This document shows, in pieces, positions 26,913 through 35,082 of a DNA stretch of 64,000 nucleotides. Source of the DNA: Candidatus Planktophila lacus (GTDB taxonomy: Bacteria > Actinomycetota > Actinomycetes > Nanopelagicales > Nanopelagicaceae); assembly GCF_002287925.1 (NCBI RefSeq), contig NZ_CP016769.1, positions 1,302,001-1,366,000 of the forward strand, written 5' to 3'. The position numbers and the translations under genes were made by a program. Below the pieces are notes generated by a model, which was not told the origin of the DNA, searched no databases, and saw only the letters and a program-made list of their open reading frames with translations. Position 1 is the stretch's first letter; every line of letters begins with the position of its first letter.

Positions 26913-28268
26913 TTAGGAAGGCGCGTTATATTGTGTAAACGCCATGCGCCAATTTCCCAACGGGCCAAGCGCTGCGCCTTTCAAAATATTCTCAGTTACT
27001 GCACGGATTTGCCGTTGGGTCGCCTTATCGAAGCGGTGTCCCCATGGGCAGCGATCTTCCATCGCACAAACCCAGCCATTTGTAGCCATATTCAGGGCGC
27101 CCGCACCGGATGGGCGGGTGTAATAAGTGGCCATTGATGGGACGGATTTTTCAAAAGGCAGAATTGAAGATCGCGCGATCGTCTCAACTGGCGGACCGTT
27201 AAATGTAATCGGAGTATCGGCTTCATAACCAACGACGCCTTTGATAACTGCCCCAGGTTTTAATACATCAAAAGGCCAGAGGCTGGTTTCAACGACCATA
27301 TCTCGTTTAAAACCGAGTGAAAGATATTGCGAACCTAAGAGCGTGACTTCTGGTCGGCCTAAATCACGCCAAGGTGTAACGCCAGAAATCGTTTCGCCAT
27401 TTATATCAATCCGGTTATAGGCGGTATTGCCACCAAGGACAATTAGATTAACTCCACGGTCAACCGCTGCTTCAACTGCATTGCGCATTTGCGTTGTCCA
27501 GTATTCGCTGTGTCCACCAAAGACCAGTGCCTTGGTCTTACTTGTTAAATCAGGGTTGCGATCTAAATCAAAGTCGGTGGCATAGTTAATGGAAAGACCT
27601 AGCTTTTCTGCTGCTTTTATTACGGGGTATTCCATGTAGCGGAACTGCCCCGATCCATCACCATCGTAAGGACGCGCAAAGGAAACTTCGCTGGCGCGAG
27701 TTTCGCGTTTTCCGTCAGGGCCTTTATAAAGGCTGTATCCACCCCACTGGTTGTAAGTCTGCCAAGTTATAACTGATGAGATAAAAGTTAAATCACTTTC
27801 AACGTCAGGATTGTTTATGACTAGCGGAATAAAAGTTGCTTCGCGATTTGGAGCCTGTAACTTAAACAAATATTGACCAGGCAGATACTTTTCAGAGGCG
27901 ACAAAATTCCAACCATCTCTTGCAGATAAAGATGCAAAACGGCGAGCGCCAATGCCGTCGTAGTAACCCATGCGATAGATAGTGACCTTGGCTTTTTCAC
28001 TTTCAACAAGGGTTAACTTCGCACTTTCTCCGCAACGAAGTGAGGTGGTATCGAAATAACCTTCTGCGCGATCAATTGCCTTGCGCCTTGAGAAATCTGC
28101 GCTGAGGCGAAATGGCACACCCTTGCTCCAGGTGGGATCGCCCTTTCGAGCGTTCTCAGATTGAACCCATCCCTGCCCCGGCTGCGAGCAGCTTTGTGCA
28201 CGAGCAGGCGTTGCCATAGCTGTCGCTCCAGCAAGGACTACAAGGACGCTAACGATCAATTTACGCAT
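26913..28268 (-). CDS. Secreted protein with N,N-dimethylformamidase large-subunit-like domain
   Basis: This ~451-residue exported protein has a signal peptide (MRKLIVSVLVVLAG, ending in PARAQSC). Motifs ITWQTYNQWGGYSLYKG, SFARPYDGDGSGQF, ATDFDLDRNPDL, VFGGHSEYWTTQMRNAVE and LGGNTAYNRI are shared with the C-terminal region of N,N-dimethylformamidase large subunits and a wide group of actinobacterial secreted relatives. The real substrate is unknown, since most family members are not amidases of proven function. I prefer the ATG at 28268 because the signal peptide then starts at residue 1. A TTG at 28316 is possible. It is divergent from cbiM. Confidence 0.8.
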   Translation of the reverse strand: MRKLIVSVLVVLAGATAMATPARAQSCSQPGQGWVQSENARKGDPTWSKGVPFRLSADFSRRKAIDRAEGYFDTTSLRCGESAKLTLVESEKAKVTIYRMGYYDGIGARRFASLSARDGWNFVASEKYLPGQYLFKLQAPNREATFIPLVINNPDVESDLTFISSVITWQTYNQWGGYSLYKGPDGKRETRASEVSFARPYDGDGSGQFRYMEYPVIKAAEKLGLSINYATDFDLDRNPDLTSKTKALVFGGHSEYWTTQMRNAVEAAVDRGVNLIVLGGNTAYNRIDINGETISGVTPWRDLGRPEVTLLGSQYLSLGFKRDMVVETSLWPFDVLKPGAVIKGVVGYEADTPITFNGPPVETIARSSILPFEKSVPSMATYYTRPSGAGALNMATNGWVCAMEDRCPWGHRFDKATQRQIRAVTENILKGAALGPLGNWRMAFTQYNAPS

Positions 28269-28329
28269 GATGTGCGAAAGGATAGGCGCCCTTATTGGGT
28301 AGCGCCTGTGAGCCAACCAAGGATTTTGC

Positions 28330-28350
28330 AGATGCGAATGATTTGCATCT
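28330..28350. promoter_or_regulatory. Fur-family-type operator palindrome upstream of cbiM
   Basis: A 10-1-10 inverted repeat with one mismatch (AGATGCGAAT, G, ATTTGCATCT). The inner 15 bases form the 7-1-7 layout with the AAT-G-ATT centre that is typical of Fur, Zur and related boxes. It covers the -35 position of the cbiM promoter, so repressor binding there would block transcription. No Fur-family gene is in the window. Confidence 0.55.
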
Positions 28351-28354
28351 GGCT

Positions 28355-28360
28355 TACAAT
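28355..28360 (+). promoter_or_regulatory. Leaderless -10 of cbiMNQO
   Basis: TACAAT lies exactly 6 bases before the ATG at 28367. The palindrome ends 4 bases upstream. Confidence 0.55.
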
Positions 28361-28366
28361 TTACGC

Positions 28367-29041
28367 ATGCATATCCCTGATGGCTTTATCGACCTGCCCA
28401 CCTCTGCCGCCTTCGCCGCGGTAGCCGCAGCAGGCGTTGCCATCTCCATCCGTGGCGCAAAATCTTCGCTTGATGAGAAGACCGCGCCGTTAGCCGGACT
28501 TACTGCAACCTTTATCTTTGCGGTGCAGATGCTCAATTTTCCGGTCGCTGCCGGAACTAGCGGACACTTACTTGGCGCAGGACTTGCTGCAGTATTGATT
28601 GGTCCTTATGCAGCAACTTTGGCGATAACAATTGTTTTGATCTTGCAAGCCCTGCTCTTTGCAGACGGTGGATTAAGCGCACTTGGCTTAAGTATCTTTA
28701 ATATGTCACTCGTTGCCGTCTGGTTTGGTTACGGCGTCTTTCTCTTGGTTAAGAAGATTGCACCGAAGAAGAAACTTTCAATCAGCATCGCAGCGGCAAT
28801 CGCAGCGTTGTTATCTGTACCAGCTGCTGCCGCAGGATTTGTTCTGCAATATGCAATCGGTGCCAATGCCACTTTCTCAGTCTCTGCAGTCTTCACTGCG
28901 ATGATCGGTACACACTTCCTTATCGGAATCGGTGAAGCGCTAATTACCTTCTTCGCCGTTGGTGCAGTACTAGCCAGTCGCTCAGATTTGGTTTACGGAT
29001 ATAAGAACGAGAGTTCCAAACTAGAGATTCGTGCCAACTAA
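28367..29041 (+). CDS. cbiM: ECF-type cobalt/nickel transporter substrate-binding component CbiM
   Basis: This 224-residue membrane protein starts with MHIPDGF. In CbiM/NikM proteins the N-terminal Met-His amines and imidazole are part of the metal site, so the start is well fixed at 28367. Other motifs are the PVAAGTSGHLLGAGLAAVLIGP segment with its conserved His, the LFADGGLSALG loop, and GTHFLIGIGEALITFF near the C-terminus. About seven membrane segments are seen. The metal could be cobalt or nickel, and sequence alone does not decide. It is the first gene of cbiMNQO. Confidence 0.92.
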   Translation: MHIPDGFIDLPTSAAFAAVAAAGVAISIRGAKSSLDEKTAPLAGLTATFIFAVQMLNFPVAAGTSGHLLGAGLAAVLIGPYAATLAITIVLILQALLFADGGLSALGLSIFNMSLVAVWFGYGVFLLVKKIAPKKKLSISIAAAIAALLSVPAAAAGFVLQYAIGANATFSVSAVFTAMIGTHFLIGIGEALITFFAVGAVLASRSDLVYGYKNESSKLEIRAN

Positions 29042-29343
29042 TGAAGCAGAAAACATTTTTGATCACGGGGTTTATTGCCTCACTATTTCTTGCAGGAATT
29101 GTTTCGTTCTACGCATCGTCCAATCCTGATGGCCTAGAAAAGGTTGCTGGTGACATTGGTTTTATTGATACGGCGAAAGAGAACACCAATAGCGAAGGAA
29201 TACTTGCTGACTATGGCGTCAAGGGCGTAGATAACCAGCGTCTTTCAACAGGTGCAGCAGGTGTAATTGGTGTTGTTGCCACGGGAGCAATTTCAACTGG
29301 ACTCTTCTTCTTAATTCGCCGTAAATCTGGTGACAAAAAATAA
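29041..29343 (+). CDS. cbiN: CbiN-like PDGLE-domain component
   Basis: The 100-residue protein has two membrane segments (about 7-24 and 70-92) with an extracytoplasmic loop. Its NPDGLEKVAGDIGF is the PDGLE motif of CbiN-like small subunits, which are required with CbiM for metal uptake. ATG and the cbiM stop share one base (TAATG), so translation is coupled. Confidence 0.88.
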   Translation: MKQKTFLITGFIASLFLAGIVSFYASSNPDGLEKVAGDIGFIDTAKENTNSEGILADYGVKGVDNQRLSTGAAGVIGVVATGAISTGLFFLIRRKSGDKK

Positions 29344-29402
29344 AACTTCAGACCACAGAACTTGATCTCGTACATACCCATGGCCACCACCACGGCCACG
29401 AT
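29340..29402 (+). other. In-frame His-rich extension upstream of the annotated cbiQ start
   Basis: The 21 codons before the GTG at 29403 are open and read KLQTTELDLVHTHGHHHGHD after an initial ATA. They hold six histidines, similar to the His-rich N-termini found in many actinobacterial CbiQ proteins. No ATG, GTG or TTG lies in frame. An ATA at 29340-29342 overlaps the cbiN stop and has GGTGA 6 bases upstream. Confidence 0.4.
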
Positions 29403-30158
29403 GTGGGCGAGCGACTTTATCTACACCGCCATTCAGTAACGCATTCACTGCCCTCACACGTAAAGATTCTGACCGTTCTTGTCTTCATCTCAGTCTCTGT
29501 TGCAACGCCAATTACTCGCTGGCCTGCATTTATCGCCTTTTTTAGCCTGCTTATCTTCACAGCAGTTATGAGCAAGATTCCGATTCTTCTGCTCTTTAAG
29601 CGTGCGTTAATTGAGATTCCATTTGTCTTCTTTGCAATCCTGATGCCATTTTTTGGTGAAGGTGAAAAGTTCTCCATCTTTGGCGTAATGGTTTATCGCG
29701 ATGGTTTATTGGCTGGAACTTCTATTGTGGTTAAGGGAACGCTTGGCGTTCTAGCCGCGGTGATTCTTTCAACTACAACAACGGCGCGCGAAATCCTGCG
29801 GGGCTTAGAAAAACTCAAACTTCCAATGATCATGGTTCAGATCGCCTCATTTATGTTGCGCTATATCAATGTGATTAGCGATGAGATGGAGCGGATGAAA
29901 GTTGCCCGCGAGTCACGTGGCTTTATTGCAACTGGGATCAAACATTGGAAAGTTTTAGCAACCGCAGCAGCTGCTCTCTTTATTCGCTCTTACGAGCGCG
30001 GTGAACGAGTTCACTTAGCGATGCTCTCTCGCGGCTTCGATGGCGCACTTCCATCGCTAGATTCTCATTCCGTAACTACACGTGAATGGTTCACTGCGCT
30101 ATCAATTCCAGGCCTCGCCTTAATTGCTTCAATAACCGCATCACTGATTGGTTGGTAG
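29403..30158 (+). CDS. cbiQ: ECF transporter transmembrane protein CbiQ
   Basis: This 251-residue membrane T-component couples CbiM to the ATPase. It has about five hydrophobic segments and the two cytoplasmic Ala-Arg-Gly-type coupling helices, seen here as RMKVARESRGF and RVHLAMLSRGFDG. The GTG start at 29403 lacks a Shine-Dalgarno sequence, and the true N-terminus may be upstream (see the His-rich extension). Confidence 0.9.
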   Translation: MGERLYLHRHSVTHSLPSHVKILTVLVFISVSVATPITRWPAFIAFFSLLIFTAVMSKIPILLLFKRALIEIPFVFFAILMPFFGEGEKFSIFGVMVYRDGLLAGTSIVVKGTLGVLAAVILSTTTTAREILRGLEKLKLPMIMVQIASFMLRYINVISDEMERMKVARESRGFIATGIKHWKVLATAAAALFIRSYERGERVHLAMLSRGFDGALPSLDSHSVTTREWFTALSIPGLALIASITASLIGW

Positions 30159-30160
30159 AA

Positions 30161-30907
30161 ATGTCTAACGTCCCAAGCTTGCAGATCACCGAATTGGCAT
30201 TTGCTTATCCCGATGGCAACCAGGCGTTGTATGGCGTAAATCTGACAATCCAAAAGGGTGAGCGCGTTGCACTACTAGGTCCTAACGGTGCCGGCAAGAC
30301 AACACTGGTTATGCATATGAATGGAATTCACCCAACAATGCAGGGTGAAGTACGTATTTCAGGCGAGCTAGTCGATAGCAAAAATAAAGAGTCTCTAAAA
30401 GCGATTCGCTCCAAAGTAGGAATCGTCTTTCAAGATCCAGATGATCAACTATTTATGCCTACCGTTGGAGAAGATGTCGCCTTTGGACCGTACAACATGG
30501 GGCTCCGCGGTGAAGCGCTAGATAAAGTTGTTCAAGAAGCGTTAACCCAGGTTGGCATGTTGGATTTCATCGATCGCCCACCGCACCATTTATCTTTCGG
30601 ACAACGTCGCCGTGTTGCTGTTGCAACAGTGCTTGCGATGAAGCCTGAGATCTTGGTCCTTGATGAACCATCTTCTAACTTAGATCCTGCTAGCAGGCGC
30701 GAACTTGCAGATATCTTGCGTTCGTTAGATATCACTATCGTCATGGTTACTCACGATCTGCCCTATGCCTTTGAACTCTGTGAGCGTTCGGTAATTCTCT
30801 CTGGCGGCATCATCGTTGCAGATGGCAAGACAGGCCAAATTCTCAACGATGAGAAGTTACTGAAGTCGCATCGCCTAGAACTACCGGTTGGGTTTTCATT
30901 TAACTAG
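30161..30907 (+). CDS. cbiO: ECF transporter ATPase CbiO
   Basis: The 248-residue ATPase has Walker A GPNGAGKTT, the Q-loop IVFQDPDDQLFMPTVGEDVAFGP that is characteristic of ECF ATPases, signature LSFGQRRRVAVA, and Walker B ILVLDEPSSNLDPASR followed by the H-loop VTHDL. I start at the ATG at 30161, 2 bases after the cbiQ stop; the longer frame would overlap cbiQ by ~70 bases. Its stop overlaps the end of the DMT gene on the other strand by 12 bases. Confidence 0.94.
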   Translation: MSNVPSLQITELAFAYPDGNQALYGVNLTIQKGERVALLGPNGAGKTTLVMHMNGIHPTMQGEVRISGELVDSKNKESLKAIRSKVGIVFQDPDDQLFMPTVGEDVAFGPYNMGLRGEALDKVVQEALTQVGMLDFIDRPPHHLSFGQRRRVAVATVLAMKPEILVLDEPSSNLDPASRRELADILRSLDITIVMVTHDLPYAFELCERSVILSGGIIVADGKTGQILNDEKLLKSHRLELPVGFSFN

Positions 30908-31804
30908 CCGAAGTTTGATGCGATTTTGACCGATTGCAGCGCCCAGTAAAACAATGAGTGCTCCAACTGGTTCATACCAATGAATCTTCTCTTGTAAGAA
31001 GATCACACCAACAATCACCGCTACAACTGGCGTTAAATACGTGACGCTGCTCGCTATTGCACTTCCTGCCAGCGCCATAACTTTAAAGTTCCAAATGTAT
31101 GCAAACCCGCTACCAAATACGCCAAGTGCGATCATCGCAAAAACAGGAGCTGCTTTGTATTCGTATGTATCAATACCGTTGTAGATAAAGAAGGGAAGCA
31201 AGGTGAGCGCACCAAGAGTTACTTGCCCAGCTGCAATAGATTCTGGCGCCAATTTATGCGGTAGAACGAAGCGGCGTGAATAAGGAAATGAAAACCCATA
31301 ACAAGTAACAGCAGCAAGCAAAATTAGAATTGCCCAGAGCGGATTGTCACCAAGACCTTTCCAAGCACCTAAAACAGTTAATACTCCAGTAAACCCAATC
31401 AAGATACCTACTACCTGATGAAGTTTCGGTTTCTCTTTTCGCGTAACAACCATAATTGCTAGCAAAGTCATTAGAGGTGTTACCGCGTTAATAATTCCCG
31501 CTAGAACAGAAGTGACTTCCGTTTCGGCTAGCGCGAAGAAGACCCCTGGAATAACATTTAAAAGTAGTGAAACAACCCAAAGGTGAAATAGAACCTTCTT
31601 TGATTCGGGAAGTGCAATTCCTTTGTACTTAGCCCATGCCAGCAAAGTCAGCGCACCAAGTGCACAGCGACCAAAGGCAACTCCAAATGGAGTTAGAAAT
31701 TCAAGGCCCAATTTGATAAATATGAATGAACAGCCCCAGACAACTCCTAAGGCTAGGTAGATCGGTAGCCACGAACTATCTTTCTGTGGCTGCGAGGATG
31801 ACAC
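30896..31804 (-). CDS. EamA/DMT-family transporter
   Basis: This membrane protein of about 302 residues has ten predicted segments in two EamA repeats. The first is YLALGVVWGCSFIFIKLGLE, and the second contains SYLTPVVAVIVGVIFLQEK. It is probably an exporter of a small metabolite, with unknown substrate. A longer frame from 31837 would run through the tRNA-Lys gene. The only sensible start is the GTG at 31804, a single base after the tRNA 3' end. The mRNA is therefore probably made by 3' processing of the tRNA precursor. Confidence 0.88.
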   Translation of the reverse strand: MSSSQPQKDSSWLPIYLALGVVWGCSFIFIKLGLEFLTPFGVAFGRCALGALTLLAWAKYKGIALPESKKVLFHLWVVSLLLNVIPGVFFALAETEVTSVLAGIINAVTPLMTLLAIMVVTRKEKPKLHQVVGILIGFTGVLTVLGAWKGLGDNPLWAILILLAAVTCYGFSFPYSRRFVLPHKLAPESIAAGQVTLGALTLLPFFIYNGIDTYEYKAAPVFAMIALGVFGSGFAYIWNFKVMALAGSAIASSVTYLTPVVAVIVGVIFLQEKIHWYEPVGALIVLLGAAIGQNRIKLRLVK

Positions 31805-31805
31805 G

Positions 31806-31878
31806 TGGGCCCTGTCGGGCTCGAACCGACGACCCACGGATTAAAAGTCCGTTGCTCTACCGACTGAGCTAAAGGCCC
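31806..31878 (-). tRNA. tRNA-Lys(UUU)
   Basis: 73 bases with a 7-bp acceptor stem (GGGCCTT with AGGGCCC, one G-U pair), D-loop AGCTCAGTCGGTAGAGC, anticodon loop CTTTTAA (anticodon TTT) and T-arm GTCGGTTCGAGCCCGAC. The CCA end is not encoded. The GTG of the DMT gene follows after one base. Confidence 0.96.
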
Positions 31879-31934
31879 CACTGTATTTCGGCGAAAGTAG
31901 CACCGAACACTCGCCGTATCTTAGCGGAGTTTTA

Positions 31935-32798
31935 TCACCGTCTAACAGCTTTATAGGTGCTAAGTGAGGTGCCACCGAGATCATCCCCGTCATCGGGTGC
32001 AACGTGGAGAAAAAGATCTTCTCCTGTAATCGACAGGGAAAATGGATTTCTGGTGAGCACATGCCCAGCCTTTGTGTGCGAATAGATCGGTATTTCATGA
32101 ACTATTTTTTTGGTTTTAAAATCTAGTAAGGCTAGGCCGCCAAGTTCTGATGCCATTTGTTTTTCAGCTTCTTCATTGGATAAGAGTACTGAAATCCCAC
32201 TAGCGATCACTTCACCAGAATTGAGAAAAATCGCGTCTTGATAATCAACGAAGTGGCTGGGGTTTTTCCATTGTTCAATTTCTTCACCTTTTTGATTCCA
32301 CACATAAAGCACACGGGATCCCCAATTGCCTCCATAAATCAATGATTTTTCTGGGTCTGGCACAGCCCAGCCAATGGAATCATTTATACGAAAAACTTCA
32401 CGAATTGAAAAATCAAATGCATTAACTGCAACAACCATGCTGCGTGCATGAGGTCTATATTCTCCAACTGGAATCCAAATATCTTCTCCATCAAAATCTA
32501 TTCCACCCGGATGGTACATAGATCCTTCACCGATAATCAGGTCTTTTATTAGCGACCCAGACCGATTCGCAATAAATAGGTGACCAACACCGCTACCCGG
32601 TGTTGATTTATTTGGATCAAAAACATTTTGTGGGGGCTCATTAACTTCAACAGATGAGAGAAAGACATAATTTTCTGTAACAACTAAGCCTTGCGGATGA
32701 TATGTAGGAAACTTAAATGAAATTGAATCTTCAAGTTGCCACTGGGTAGTGCGATCGCAGGCTAGGAAACTTTCACGTATTTCTTGACTGTTACGCAT
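31935..32798 (-). CDS. Conserved hypothetical protein, DUF6454-like (propeller-type fold)
   Basis: This ~287-residue protein has features such as YHPQGLVVTENYVFLSSVEV, GSGVGHLFIANRSG, EGSMYHPGGIDFDGEDIWIPVGEYRP, GGNWGSRVLYVWN, HFVDYQDA and a C-terminal TRNPFSLSITGEDLFLHV. From memory these resemble the DUF6454 family; I could not check this by search. No signal peptide is seen. It looks like a cytoplasmic beta-rich, possibly sugar-acting protein. I take the ATG at 32798, with TAGGCT 7 bases before it. Other starts (32834 ATG, 32849 GTG) are possible. Confidence 0.65.
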   Translation of the reverse strand: MRNSQEIRESFLACDRTTQWQLEDSISFKFPTYHPQGLVVTENYVFLSSVEVNEPPQNVFDPNKSTPGSGVGHLFIANRSGSLIKDLIIGEGSMYHPGGIDFDGEDIWIPVGEYRPHARSMVVAVNAFDFSIREVFRINDSIGWAVPDPEKSLIYGGNWGSRVLYVWNQKGEEIEQWKNPSHFVDYQDAIFLNSGEVIASGISVLLSNEEAEKQMASELGGLALLDFKTKKIVHEIPIYSHTKAGHVLTRNPFSLSITGEDLFLHVAPDDGDDLGGTSLSTYKAVRR

Positions 32799-32885
32799 AG
32801 CCGAAAGCCTACCAACCTGATTTACGAAAACCATATTTATTTTGATCACTAGACCTACGCAAAATCTTCATGTTCCAAAAGAGTT

Positions 32886-33851
32886 CTATCTCCCCTTTGA
32901 CGCTCGCAATAAGCGGTCGCGGATGGCGAGGGCCAATCCATTGCCAGTTGGCTCTTGAACTACAACAGTTTTGAGGCCTTTTTTATCAGCTTCGCGAAGT
33001 GCTGAGTAAATAACGCGTGCGAATTCTTCTACTGTTTTTGGTGAAGCTAAACGAATAACACTTTCGGGTGTTTCAAATTCTGCGAGAGCAATAAAACCTT
33101 CTGTGGCAATTGGTGTTCGATTTAATTCAACGGTTGCACTTGGCGCGTAATGGTTTTCAAGCGATCCACTAACACGGATATCTGTTGCCTCGGTTAGAAC
33201 TTTCAATCCAGTGACTTCTTCAATCATCTCGGTTGTGATTGCTCCTGGGCGCAAGATACGAGGAGCGGTAGATGTGCAATCGATGATCGTTGATTCAACT
33301 CCTACCGATGATGAACCGCCATCGAGGATTTGATCGGTTGGCGCTAGATAGTTAGCAAGCTCTTCGCGCACTGCATCTGCAGTCGTTGGCGAAACATGGC
33401 CAAAGCGATTGGCACTGGGCGCAGCAATTCCTTTGCCGCCAATCTTTTCAAAAGCAGATAGCAAGGCAAGTGCAACAACGTGGTCAGGTACTCGTAAACC
33501 AACTGTTGGTTGGCCACCAGTTACAAAATCTTCGGCGAGTATTGAGCGCTTTAGAACTAGCGTCATCGGACCCGGCCAGAAGTTGCGAGCAAGTGCGATT
33601 GCGTAGTCAGGGATTTCATCTGCCCACTCACCTATTGCTTGCATTGAATGGATATGAACAATTAGCGGATGATCTGCGGGGCGACCTTTTGCTTGATAAA
33701 TGCGAGCAACGGCTGCAGCGTTTGTGGCATCGGCGCCAAGGCCATAAACAGTTTCGGTGGGAAAAGCGACAAGGCCACCGTCTTTAACCAACTGGGCTGC
33801 TGTTGTTAGAGCGTCAGCGGTGCAATTTGAGACGAATTCACCACTGGTCAT
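32886..33851 (-). CDS. Threonylcarbamoyl-AMP synthase (Sua5/YrdC/YwlC)
   Basis: The protein makes threonylcarbamoyl-AMP for the t6A modification at position 37 of tRNAs reading ANN codons. The YrdC domain has GLVAFPTETVYGLGADA, AKGRPADHPLIVH, WPGPMTLVLKR, VGLRVPDH, PSANRFGHVSPTTA and VESTIIDC. A ~110-residue C-terminal Sua5 domain follows. The ATG at 33851 (321 residues) has GATAAT 7 bases upstream, so I prefer it over the longer start at 33890, which would overlap the opposite glycosyltransferase. Confidence 0.93.
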   Translation of the reverse strand: MTSGEFVSNCTADALTTAAQLVKDGGLVAFPTETVYGLGADATNAAAVARIYQAKGRPADHPLIVHIHSMQAIGEWADEIPDYAIALARNFWPGPMTLVLKRSILAEDFVTGGQPTVGLRVPDHVVALALLSAFEKIGGKGIAAPSANRFGHVSPTTADAVREELANYLAPTDQILDGGSSSVGVESTIIDCTSTAPRILRPGAITTEMIEEVTGLKVLTEATDIRVSGSLENHYAPSATVELNRTPIATEGFIALAEFETPESVIRLASPKTVEEFARVIYSALREADKKGLKTVVVQEPTGNGLALAIRDRLLRASKGR

Positions 33852-33858
33852 GTGCGCA

Positions 33859-33864
33859 ATTATC
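33859..33864 (-). promoter_or_regulatory. Leaderless -10 of sua5
   Basis: GATAAT on the minus strand ends 7 bases before the ATG at 33851. A weaker GAAGAT at 33879-33884 is placed 6 bases before the ATG of the divergent glycosyltransferase. Confidence 0.4.
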
Positions 33865-33890
33865 GCGCCTTTTTGCGAGAAGATAACCAC

Positions 33891-35021
33891 ATGGCCGCGC
33901 AGGTAAAGGTAATGCAGATAATCGCCCGCATGAATGTGGGTGGTCCTGCTGTGATCGTGGCCGAACTCATGCGCGGGCTAGATAAAAGCCAGTTCGAGCA
34001 AATCTTGGTAACTGGTTATTGCGATGAGAATGAAGCAGATTATTTAGATACCGTTGCCAAAGATGTTAAAGCGACGCGCATTGCAGGTTTGGGGCGATCA
34101 GTTTCTTTGATTGCTGACCTCAAAGCATTTTTTGGTCTGGTTTCACTAATTCGTAAATACAAACCAGATGTAATTCATACCCACACCGCTAAAGCCGGAG
34201 TGCTGGGTCGATTGGCATCTTTGTTAGGGGGTCGCGGAGCAGTGCGCGTTCATACATTCCACGGACACTTACTGCATGGGTATTTCAGTTCTGCGTTAAC
34301 TAAATTAGTTATATTGATTGAGAAGTTCCTTGCCGCGCGCACCAGCGTGTTAATCGCAATTGGCAGCAAAGTAAAAGAAGATCTATTGGCAGCCGGAATT
34401 GGTCGCGCCCATAAGTACCGAGTCTTCTTCCCCGGTTTGCCTGCGCCAAAGACTGGTTCTAAAGCAGCGGCCCAGAGCGCGCTAGGTATTTCTTCTGAAG
34501 TCTTGTACTGCACTTTCGTTGGTCGCTTAACGCAGATTAAACGCCCCGATCGTTTATTAGATGTGGCCGCTGAATGTAAGCGCCGTGGAATTGATCTTCG
34601 TTTCTTGGTTGCCGGCGAAGGCGAACTATTTGAGAGTTCAAAGCAGCGCGCACTGAAAGATCAATTAAATGTGACCTTCTTTGGCTGGCGCAGTGATATC
34701 GATCAGATATTTGCGTCAAGTGATATCGCGATTCTGACTTCAGATAATGAAGGTATTCCACTTACTTTGATCCAAGCAGCACAAGCTGGTCTACCAATTG
34801 TTGCGACAAACGTTGGTTCGATCTCGGATATCGTCATAAATGAGAGCACGGGCTATCTCACCGCAACAACTGCCACAGAAATGGCTGATGCGATTGAGAA
34901 ATTGGTGCGTGACCCACAACTTCGCCAAATGATGGGCGCTGCAGGAAAAGCACATGCCGAGCGCTATTTCTCGCTAGATCGCATGATCAAAGACCACTCA
35001 GATCTATATCGCTCGCTATAA
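33891..35021 (+). CDS. Glycosyltransferase family 4
   Basis: The 376-residue GT-B enzyme transfers a sugar from a nucleotide donor and retains configuration. The N-terminal Rossmann half has ARMNVGGPAVIVAELM (about 10-25) and the donor half contains FVGRLTQIKRPD, GEGEL and SDIAILTSDNEGIPLTLIQAAQAGLPIVA, which holds the E-x(7)-E-like motif of GT4. The acceptor is not known; neighbours suggest envelope glycans. The ATG at 33891 is better than the GTG at 33852, which overlaps the sua5 promoter. Confidence 0.87.
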   Translation: MAAQVKVMQIIARMNVGGPAVIVAELMRGLDKSQFEQILVTGYCDENEADYLDTVAKDVKATRIAGLGRSVSLIADLKAFFGLVSLIRKYKPDVIHTHTAKAGVLGRLASLLGGRGAVRVHTFHGHLLHGYFSSALTKLVILIEKFLAARTSVLIAIGSKVKEDLLAAGIGRAHKYRVFFPGLPAPKTGSKAAAQSALGISSEVLYCTFVGRLTQIKRPDRLLDVAAECKRRGIDLRFLVAGEGELFESSKQRALKDQLNVTFFGWRSDIDQIFASSDIAILTSDNEGIPLTLIQAAQAGLPIVATNVGSISDIVINESTGYLTATTATEMADAIEKLVRDPQLRQMMGAAGKAHAERYFSLDRMIKDHSDLYRSL

Positions 35022-35082
35022 ATCACACCTTTTTCACAGAACCTCCACAGTCACGTATAACTAAATAGGAGATACTTATCCC

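Noticed and set aside
28269-28366. Cobalamin riboswitch upstream of cbiM
   Set aside because: There is no leader long enough if TACAAT is the -10, and no recognisable B12-box was seen.
31805-31837. DMT start upstream in the tRNA
   Set aside because: The N-terminal 11 codons would be the tRNA-Lys 3' half.
33852-33890. GTG at 33852 as the glycosyltransferase start, and the longer sua5 start at 33890
   Set aside because: Each would read through the other gene's promoter and start. The shorter starts have -10-like hexamers at 6-7 bases.
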